The position numbers were made by a program, and so were the translations under genes. From Deltaproteobacteria bacterium (GTDB lineage Bacteria; Myxococcota_A; UBA9160; UBA6930), in assembly GCA_016875395.1 (NCBI GenBank), contig VGRF01000019.1, positions 1 through 64,000 on the forward strand: a DNA stretch of 64,000 nt. The letters run 5' to 3'. Shown piece by piece: positions 55,455-62,017 of this stretch; position 1 is the first letter of the stretch; every line of letters starts with the position of its first letter. The notes beneath the pieces are model-generated. The model saw only the letters and a program-made list of their open reading frames with translations. It did no database searches and was not told where the DNA came from.

Positions 55455-55964
55455 ATGCCGCGCACGCCGCGCCACGCGTTCTGGATGCTGCTCGGCCTCT
55501 ACGCCTGGCTCGCGCTCGTCGGCCCGATCGGCGCGCGCTGGGCGTTCGCCGCAGACCCGCAGCTCGCACGCCTGGGGCAGCAGCTGCACGCCTCGGTCAA
55601 CGACTTCCGCGCCGAGCACCGCCTGATCCGCTTGGAACGGCGCCCAGACCTCGACGCCGTCGCGCGCGCCCACAGCGAAGACATGGTGAAGCGCGGCTTC
55701 TTCGCGCACGAGAACCCCGACGGCGATCAGTGGTGGAACCGGCTCGACCGCGCCGGCGTGCGCGACTTCACGCTCGCCGGCGAGAACGTCGCGCAAACCG
55801 ACGAGGCCGACCCTAACAACGCCGTCCTCACGGGCTGGCAGAACAGCCCCGCCCACCGCGAAAACCTCCTCGCCCGGCCCTTCAACTCGACCGGCATCGG
55901 CGTCGCCCGCGCCCCCGACGGCCGGCTCTTCTACACGCAGCTCTACGTGACGTTCCCGCGCTGA
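55455..55964 (+). CDS. CAP-domain (SCP/PR-1-like) exported protein
   Basis: 169 residues. A signal peptide or anchor (AWLALVGPIGARWAFA) is followed by the CAP core: HSEDMVKRGFFAHENPDG (His pair), GENVAQTDEAD and GWQNSPAHRENLLARPFNSTGIGVA. Secreted; members bind lipids, sterols or divalent metals. Co-transcribed with the loop lipoprotein. Confidence 0.93.
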   Translation: MPRTPRHAFWMLLGLYAWLALVGPIGARWAFAADPQLARLGQQLHASVNDFRAEHRLIRLERRPDLDAVARAHSEDMVKRGFFAHENPDGDQWWNRLDRAGVRDFTLAGENVAQTDEADPNNAVLTGWQNSPAHRENLLARPFNSTGIGVARAPDGRLFYTQLYVTFPR

Positions 55965-56009
55965 GCCGCGACTCGACGCTCTGTTCCTGCCCCGCCGCTA
56001 GATGCGCGA

Positions 56010-56234
56010 CTACACCAAGACCCAGAGCAGGAACGCCCCGGTCGCCGCACACACGATCCCCAGCGCCCGCAGCTCGATGCGATACACGCGCTCGTGGCCC
56101 TTCGCCCAGCCGGAGAATCCCTGCACGGCTCGGGCCCGCTGCTGCTGAATCGCCGGCGCCCGCACGAGCAGCGCGCCGCCGCCCAGGAACAGCGCGAACG
56201 CGAACAGCGCGATGATCGCCTCCGCGAGCGGCAC
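56010..56234 (-). CDS. Small two-helix membrane protein
   Basis: 74 residues from a GTG at 56234. Two hydrophobic segments (LAEAIIALFAFALFLGGGALL and ALGIVCAATGAFLLWVLV) flank a short basic loop with QQQRARAV. No family was recognised. It lies 4 bases downstream of the preceding gene's stop on the same strand, so the two are coupled. The exact start could be farther upstream. Confidence 0.6.
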   Translation of the reverse strand: MPLAEAIIALFAFALFLGGGALLVRAPAIQQQRARAVQGFSGWAKGHERVYRIELRALGIVCAATGAFLLWVLV

Positions 56235-56238
56235 GCGC

Positions 56239-57096
56239 TCAGAACCGCGCGCGCGTGTGGCGGTCGTCCCAATAGATCTCGACCTCGCGCGCATCGAGAT
56301 CGATGGTGGGAGGCAGCACGACATAGCCGAGCACCACTTCGCCCTCGCTCAGCTGCCCGAGACGCCCTTGCAGCACGCCGAGCTGGCGGTCGCTCGTCGC
56401 GTCGGGCTGATACGTGATGTGCTCCTGCACGAAGGTGAAGTTCGGCCAGAACTCCTGCGCGCGATTCGAGCGCGCGGCGAAGAGCAGGACTTGGGCCGAG
56501 AGCGCAGCACCGCGCGCGCCATGCGCGGCGGCCAGGCGCTCCTCGAACGCGCGCGAGCGGGCGAAGGCAACCCGCGAGACGCCCTCGCCGCCCGCGGTTT
56601 CGCGTTCGAAGCGCGCCGGTGCGCGTTCCTGCGAGAGCTCGACGATCGCGAACAGGTCGGCGAGATCCTGCTCGCCGAGGCCGAGCTGGAGCGGGCCGAC
56701 GTCGCGGCGCGGGGCCGCTTCCGCAGGCGCAACCGCCGCGCTCTGAAGCGCGGACGCCGCTGCGCCGGGGGCGGCACCCGAACCCCCGGCGGCTTGCCCG
56801 GCGCCCAGCTCGCGAACTTGGCGGGCCTGATCGACCACGTTGTACGGGTTGTTAGGGTCCTGCGCCTCGTTCCAGATCTGCCAGGTGTGCGGCTTCGGCA
56901 AGTACGACGGGCGCACCGGCGGCATCTCGCCGGGCTCGACCTGCTTCGCACGCGAGCACGGGATCTGCGACTCGTGCTGCACGATGAAGATCGAGCCGTC
57001 GTGACATACACCCGAGATCGACTCGGCATGGGCGGCGGCGCTCGCCGCGAGGGCGAGCCCGAGCGCGCGTAGAAGCTGGGGACCGGCGTTCCGCAT
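56239..57096 (-). CDS. Exported protein of unknown function
   Basis: 285 residues. A signal peptide (ALGLALAASAAAHAES) is followed by a short Cys-containing block (ISGVCHDGSIFIVQHESQIPCSRAKQ). A Pro/Ala linker leads to a helical region with Gln/Glu (DLADLFAIVELSQERAPARFE). The C-terminal strands are EVVLGYVVLPPTIDLDAREVEIYWDD. I do not recognise a family. Coupled with the small membrane protein, so an envelope role is likely. Confidence 0.68.
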   Translation of the reverse strand: MRNAGPQLLRALGLALAASAAAHAESISGVCHDGSIFIVQHESQIPCSRAKQVEPGEMPPVRPSYLPKPHTWQIWNEAQDPNNPYNVVDQARQVRELGAGQAAGGSGAAPGAAASALQSAAVAPAEAAPRRDVGPLQLGLGEQDLADLFAIVELSQERAPARFERETAGGEGVSRVAFARSRAFEERLAAAHGARGAALSAQVLLFAARSNRAQEFWPNFTFVQEHITYQPDATSDRQLGVLQGRLGQLSEGEVVLGYVVLPPTIDLDAREVEIYWDDRHTRARF

Positions 57097-57155
57097 GGGC
57101 AGCTTTTCCGGTTTGAACGCGGCTCAGTCTACTCGGAATTCGCGAGCAGAATCAA

Positions 57156-58064
57156 TCACTTCCGCGGCTCTTGCGAGCATTTCGCGGAGCTTCGGTGTTT
57201 GACTCGCGAGAGCGCGCGTTTGCGCGCGCAGTTGCCTCTTCGCGATGGCGCGCGAACTCGAGCAGCTCCGTCACCTCGCGCGGCCCGAGCCGCCGGACTC
57301 CGCCGAGTGGCAGGCGCGCGAGCAGCCCCCATGCGCTCTCTCACGAGTCGCACCACGCGGTGCCCAAGCGCGTCCATCGCGCGGCGAATCTCGCGCTTGC
57401 GCCCTTCGCGCAGCACGAGCACCAGCTCGGTCTCGTTGCGCGCTTCGTCGTACGTCGCGGGCGAAACGTGCGCGGGCCGCATCGGCCCGTCGTCGAGCTC
57501 GATGCCCGCGCGCAGCCGCGCGAGCCCTTCGCGCTCGAGCTTCCCGCGCACGCGCACGCGGTACTCCTTGTCGACCTCGCGCGAGGGATGGAGCAGCGCG
57601 TGCGCGAGCTCGCCGTCGTTGGTCATCAGCACGAGGCCTTCGCTGCCGACATCGAGGCGGCCGACGGGGAACAGGCGCGCGCTCCGCGCTTCGCGGGGCA
57701 TCAGGTCGTGCACCGTGCGCCGGTCGCCGCTGTGCGGATCGCTCAGCGTCGTGATCACGCCGGGCGGCTTGTTGAGCAGCCAGTACTCGCGCGCTTCCGC
57801 GCTCAGCGGGTTCCCGTCGACGAGCACGGCGTCGCGCACGAGGTCGGCACGGTCGCCGAGCCGCGCGATCCTTCCGTTCACGGTGACGCGCCCCGCGCTG
57901 ATCAGCTCCTCCGCCGCGCGCCGCGATGCGATGCCTGCCGCGGCGATCAGCTTCTGCAGACGCTCCGCGCTCGCCGTCTGCGGCTTCGCCTCGCGCGCTG
58001 CAGGCTTCGCTGCGTGCGGCGCAGCGCGCTTGCGTTCGTCGCCACGCCGGCGCGGCGGCTTCAT
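57156..58064 (-). CDS. Pseudouridine synthase, RsuA/RluB type, with apparent C-terminal frameshift
   Basis: 302 residues as read. A basic N-terminal tail is followed by an S4 domain (RLQKLIAAAGIASRRAAEELISAGRVTVNG). The synthase domain has GRLDVGSEGLVLMTNDGEL (catalytic Asp) and EGRKREIRRAMDALGHRVVRL. From the poly-C/G run at 57326-57330 the frame ends in Ala/Arg-rich residues unlike the family, while the +1 frame reads LLARLPLGGVRRLGPREVTELLEFA, the normal end. Either a genuine frameshift or a sequence error. It lies in a block with scpB upstream. Confidence 0.8.
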   Translation of the reverse strand: MKPPRRRGDERKRAAPHAAKPAAREAKPQTASAERLQKLIAAAGIASRRAAEELISAGRVTVNGRIARLGDRADLVRDAVLVDGNPLSAEAREYWLLNKPPGVITTLSDPHSGDRRTVHDLMPREARSARLFPVGRLDVGSEGLVLMTNDGELAHALLHPSREVDKEYRVRVRGKLEREGLARLRAGIELDDGPMRPAHVSPATYDEARNETELVLVLREGRKREIRRAMDALGHRVVRLVRERMGAARAPATRRSPAARAARGDGAARVRAPSRRGNCARKRALSRVKHRSSAKCSQEPRK

Positions 58065-58207
58065 CGCGAGAGCCGCGATTCAAGCCGTGCGCGCGACCAA
58101 CTCATCCCGAGGCCTCATGGGAGCCCGACGCCCCTGTTCGATCTTCTCGACCTCGCTCGGCTTCGCCTTGCTGCGCGCTTTGCTGCCGCGTGGGGCTTCG
58201 CTTGCGG

Positions 58208-58822
58208 TCAATGCAGCTCGCCCGGAGGCGGAGCGCTTTCGATGGCATCGGCGGTGTCGGCGTCGAGCGGCGTCACCGCGGCGGCGCTCTCCGGCGGCGG
58301 CAGCAGCTCCTCGACCTCGCGCAGCGTGGGCAGATCGTCGAGCTTGAGCAGGCCGAACACTTCGAGGAAGCGCTTGGTGGTCGCGTAGACGAGCGGACGG
58401 CCCGGCACTTCGCGATGGCCGGCGATGCGCACGAGCTTGCGGTCCACCAGCGACTTCAGCACGGGCCCCGCATCGACGCCGCGCACGTGCTCGACCTCGG
58501 CGCGCGTCACGGGCTGTCGGTACGCGATCACCGCGAGCGTCTCGAGCGCCGCGCGCGTCAGCCGCAGCGCACGCTCGCGGTGCAGCGCGCGCAGGTACGG
58601 TGCCACGCTCGCGCTCGTGCGCAGCTGGTAGCCGCCCGCGACCTCGCAGATCTCGAGCGCGCGGCCCTGCTCTTCGTACTCGCGCGTGAGCTCGGCGACG
58701 ATGCCGGCGACCTCGCTGGCTTCGAGGCCGGGCACGATCTCGGCGAGGCGCGCCGCGCTCACCGGCTCGCCGCCCGCCACGATCAGCGCCTCGACCAGCT
58801 GCTTCTGCTGCGCGCGTTCCAT
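58208..58822 (-). CDS. scpB: Segregation and condensation protein B
   Basis: 204 residues. Winged-helix pair: QLVEALIVAGGEPVSAARLAEIVPGL and TRAALETLAVIAYRQPVTRAEVEHVRGVDAGPVLKSLVDRKLVRIAGHREVPGRPLVYATTKRFLEVFGL. Partner of ScpA and SMC in chromosome condensation. The ATG at 58822 overlaps the scpA stop by one base (TGATG) with a GGAGGGG upstream, so the pair is coupled. Confidence 0.95.
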   Translation of the reverse strand: MERAQQKQLVEALIVAGGEPVSAARLAEIVPGLEASEVAGIVAELTREYEEQGRALEICEVAGGYQLRTSASVAPYLRALHRERALRLTRAALETLAVIAYRQPVTRAEVEHVRGVDAGPVLKSLVDRKLVRIAGHREVPGRPLVYATTKRFLEVFGLLKLDDLPTLREVEELLPPPESAAAVTPLDADTADAIESAPPPGELH

Positions 58823-59670
58823 CACAGCCCCTCCACGGCGCGCGGGTCTTCCGCAATGCGCCGCCGCCATTCGTCCGCACCTTCTTCCGAGCGCCGCAGC
58901 CGGATCGGCCCGGTGGGCACGCCGTCGTCTTCGCCCACGCCCTGATACACGCGCAGCGCCGCCACGCGCACCAGCTCGAGCAGCGCGAGAAAGGTCGCGA
59001 CGACGAGCGCACGCGAGGGCGGAGCGCCGCTCGGCGCCACGAACAGCTGCTCGAACTCGAGCGAGGCGTCGCTGCTCCCGACCTGATCCATGATCGAGAC
59101 CATGCGCTCGTAGACCGTCACCTGGTCGGCCTCGACCTCGTGCAGCCCCGGGCCCTGCGGCACGCGCGCGAGCACTTTGCGGAACGCGTCGAGCAGCGCA
59201 AGCAACGAGACCTCGATCTCGCGCTCGGCCTCGGGCGTAGGCGCAAGCTCGGCGGCCTGCGCCTTGAACACGTCGCGGCCCTCGCGCGGGAACTCGCCGA
59301 GCTTCTCCGCCGCTTCCTTGAAGCGCTCGTACTCGAGCAGGCGCGCCACCAGCTCTGCGCGCGGATCGGGGCCGTCCGACTCCTCACCGTCCTCGCTCGG
59401 CGGCAGGATCAGGCGCGACTTGATCCACGCGAGCGTCGCCGCCATCAGCAAGTACTCCCCAGCGACGTCGAGCTGGAGCTCTTGCATCAGGTTCAAGTAC
59501 TCGACGTACTGATCCGCGACGTCGGCCACCGAGAGCTCGGTGATGTCCATCTCGTTCTCGCGAATGAGATGGAGCAGCAGATCGAGCGGCCCCTCGAAGA
59601 GCGACAGCTTGATCGCGCACGTGGCGCTGGACGCGGACCCCACCGCGGCGGACGTACCCGATTCGTGCAT
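58822..59670 (-). CDS. scpA: Segregation and condensation protein A
   Basis: 282 residues. Core: IKLSLFEGPLDLLLHLIRENEMDITELSVADVADQYVEYL, then the AWIKSRLILP region and C-terminal helices (ALVVATFLALLELVRVAALRVYQ). Kleisin bridging the SMC heads. ATG at 59670. It follows the nucleotidyltransferase by 71 bp on the same strand. Confidence 0.96.
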   Translation of the reverse strand: MHESGTSAAVGSASSATCAIKLSLFEGPLDLLLHLIRENEMDITELSVADVADQYVEYLNLMQELQLDVAGEYLLMAATLAWIKSRLILPPSEDGEESDGPDPRAELVARLLEYERFKEAAEKLGEFPREGRDVFKAQAAELAPTPEAEREIEVSLLALLDAFRKVLARVPQGPGLHEVEADQVTVYERMVSIMDQVGSSDASLEFEQLFVAPSGAPPSRALVVATFLALLELVRVAALRVYQGVGEDDGVPTGPIRLRRSEEGADEWRRRIAEDPRAVEGL

Positions 59671-59741
59671 GCGAGCTCCGGGAGGCGACGAGACTGCGGA
59701 ACGGGGGGTGGGTCGCACCCTACCCGATCGCCCTCGCGCCG

Positions 59742-61103
59742 TCAGGGTTTCCGTCGGTGCCCTTTCGACTTAGCGCGCGTGCTCGCGGCGGCCCTGCGCG
59801 CGCCCGCCGCCACTTCGCGCGCGAGCAGCAGCGCTTCGCCGCGCGTCGTCACCTCGCGATCGAGCACGGCAGCGCGAATGCGCGCGATCGCGCGGCCGAC
59901 CTCCGGGCCCGCGAGCCCGAGCGCGACGAGATCGTCACCGCCGACGGGCAACGCGACGTGGCGGTCGACGCTCGCGTGCCGGTCGATGCGCGCGCGCAGC
60001 GGCGCCGGGGCCCATGCGCGCAGTGCGGCGAGCTCCTCCGGTGGAAGCGCCCGCAGCAGCGCATCGCTGGCGCCGCGCCCGCGAGCGCGCGAAAGGTCGC
60101 GCAGCGTGACTTCGCGCACGCGCGCGAAAGCCGCGATGCGCGTCGCGACGGCGCCGCGAATCGCGAGGCGCTCGAGCGCGCGGCGCGCGAGCGGCGGCTG
60201 CAGCGCGGCGAACCACACCATGAGGCCGATCACCCAGCCGCGCGGCGACGGCTCCGCACCGGTGTCAGCCGCGGCCGCGAGCCTGCGGAGCGCGGGCAGC
60301 GCCGACTTGGGCAAGCCGAGGCCCGGCTCGAGCGCGCCGAGTACGTGCCACGCCTCGAGCAGTGCCAGCGCGCGCGGCGAGTCGCCACCCGCGCGCGGCT
60401 CGTCGAACAGCTTCTCGAGCTCCGCAGCGAAGCGTTCCCCCGACACCGCGCCGAACGCGCCGCTGCGGAGCGCGTCGCGCAGCGCTGCGCGCGACTCGCG
60501 CGCGAGGCGAAGCTCGAAGCGCGCGGCGAGTCGCGCGGCGCGCAGCGCGCGCGTCGGGTCGTCGCGGAAGCTCGCCGCGTGAAACACACGCAGCTCGCCC
60601 GCGCGCAGGTCGGCCACGCCGCCACCGGGGTCGACGAGCGCCCTGCCCGCCGCCGGGTTCAGCGGGAGTGCGAGCGCGTTGAGGGTGAAGTCGCGGCGGC
60701 GGAGATCTTCCTCGAGCGTGCCGGGCTCGATGTCGGGCAGCGCGCCCGGCGCCGCGTAGGACTCGCGCCGCACCGTGGCGAGGTCGATCGACTCGCCGCC
60801 CGCGAGATCGATGCGCACCGTGCCGAAGCGTGCGTGCAGCGTCACGCGATCGCCCGCGAGCGCCGCCTCGTGCGCGAGCGCCGCGGTCTGTTCGCCCACC
60901 GCAGCGCCGCCCGGATTCGTCACGGTGAGGTCGGCGTCGCGCAGCGCGCGGCCGAGCATCAGATCGCGCACGGGGCCGCCCACGAGATAGAGCGCCAGCC
61001 CGCGCGTCTCCGCCGCGCGTGCGAGCCGCTCCGCGCGTACGCGCACGGCTTCCGGCAGCGCCGCGAGCGCAGTCTCCGCGCTTGCCGTGCGCAGCTCCCT
61101 CAC
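59742..61103 (-). CDS. Class II tRNA nucleotidyltransferase / CCA-adding family
   Basis: 453 residues from a GTG. LYLVGGPVRDLMLGRALRDADLTVTN has the metal Asp56 and Asp58; LRRRDFTLNA (136-140) and FRDDPTRALRAARL follow. The block ESYAAPGALPDIEPGTLEEDL is like the CC/A-adding group of Geobacter and Aquifex. The C-terminal helical part is long, and near the end (after 400) is Lys/Arg-rich. It overlaps the xerD stop as GTGA. Second of two such enzymes in the window; a split of CC- and A-addition is possible. Confidence 0.9.
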   Translation of the reverse strand: MRELRTASAETALAALPEAVRVRAERLARAAETRGLALYLVGGPVRDLMLGRALRDADLTVTNPGGAAVGEQTAALAHEAALAGDRVTLHARFGTVRIDLAGGESIDLATVRRESYAAPGALPDIEPGTLEEDLRRRDFTLNALALPLNPAAGRALVDPGGGVADLRAGELRVFHAASFRDDPTRALRAARLAARFELRLARESRAALRDALRSGAFGAVSGERFAAELEKLFDEPRAGGDSPRALALLEAWHVLGALEPGLGLPKSALPALRRLAAAADTGAEPSPRGWVIGLMVWFAALQPPLARRALERLAIRGAVATRIAAFARVREVTLRDLSRARGRGASDALLRALPPEELAALRAWAPAPLRARIDRHASVDRHVALPVGGDDLVALGLAGPEVGRAIARIRAAVLDREVTTRGEALLLAREVAAGARRAAASTRAKSKGHRRKP

Positions 61104-62017
61104 CGCCGCGCGCCCGCGCCACGCGGGTGGTGCGTCTCGACCAGCTCGCGCATGCGCCCGCGGCTCACGTGGGTGTAGATCTGCGTCGTCGCGAGGTCGG
61201 CGTGACCGAGCATCGTCTGCACCGCGCGCAGATCGGCCCCGCCTTCGAGCAAGTCCGTCGCGAAGGCGTGGCGCAGCACGTGGGGAGAGACGCGCTCCTT
61301 CGCGATGCCCGCGCGCGCGGCGAGCGTGCGCAGGCGCGCGAAGAAGTTCTGCCGCGTCATCGGCGCGCCGCGAGCCGTGAGGAACACCGCATCGCAGCGC
61401 TTCTTCCCCAACAGCTGCGGGCGCGCGTCGCGCAGGTAGACGCCCAGCGCATCGAGCGCCGGCTCGCTCGCGGGCACGAGGCGCTCCTTGCGCCCCTTGC
61501 CGAGCACGCGCAGCACGCCCGCGCGCCGATCGAGCGCAGCGAGCGGAAGCGCCACGAGCTCCGACACGCGCAAGCCCGAGCCGTACAGCACCTCCAGCAT
61601 CGCCCGGTCGCGCAGGCCCAGCGCGCCGTCGGGCGCGGCCGCCTCGATCAGCGCCGCGGTCTCGTCGGGCCGCAGCGTTCGCGGCAGCTGTCGCGGCAGA
61701 CGCGGCGACGCGACGCCATCGCTCGCGTCGCGCGCGCAGCGCCCCGTCGTCACGAGGTACTGCGCGAAGCGCCGCACCGAGACGAGCATGCGCGCGCGCG
61801 AGCGCGGCCCGAGGCCCTGCGCTTCGAGCGAGGCTAGAAAGCCCGTGACGTGCTCGCGCGCGAGCGCGCGTGGCGTCGTCACGGACTTCCGCGCGAGCAG
61901 CTCCGCGAAGCGCGCGAGATCGGCGCCATACGCCTCGATCGTCTTGGGTGCGAGCCCGCGCTCCACCGCGCAGTGACGCAGGAACGCGTCCGTCGCATTC
62001 GAGATCGCATCAGCCAT
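61100..62017 (-). CDS. xerD: Tyrosine recombinase XerD/XerC
   Basis: 305 residues, normal length without an arm domain. Catalytic residues: Arg in YGSGLRVSELVAL, Lys in LGKGRKERLVP, His-x-x-Arg in HVLRHAFATDLL, His in MLGHADLATTQIYTHV and Tyr in the same block. Resolves chromosome dimers at dif. Its start overlaps glnD by 8 bp; its stop overlaps the nucleotidyltransferase. XerD rather than XerC by similarity in style; this is not certain. Confidence 0.9.
   Translation of the reverse strand: MADAISNATDAFLRHCAVERGLAPKTIEAYGADLARFAELLARKSVTTPRALAREHVTGFLASLEAQGLGPRSRARMLVSVRRFAQYLVTTGRCARDASDGVASPRLPRQLPRTLRPDETAALIEAAAPDGALGLRDRAMLEVLYGSGLRVSELVALPLAALDRRAGVLRVLGKGRKERLVPASEPALDALGVYLRDARPQLLGKKRCDAVFLTARGAPMTRQNFFARLRTLAARAGIAKERVSPHVLRHAFATDLLEGGADLRAVQTMLGHADLATTQIYTHVSRGRMRELVETHHPRGAGARR

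Noticed and set aside
57271-58083. Alternative frame of the RsuA/RluB gene as a separate gene
   Set aside because: It is an Arg-rich shadow; only a short +1 part after 57330 has family residues, treated as a frameshift.
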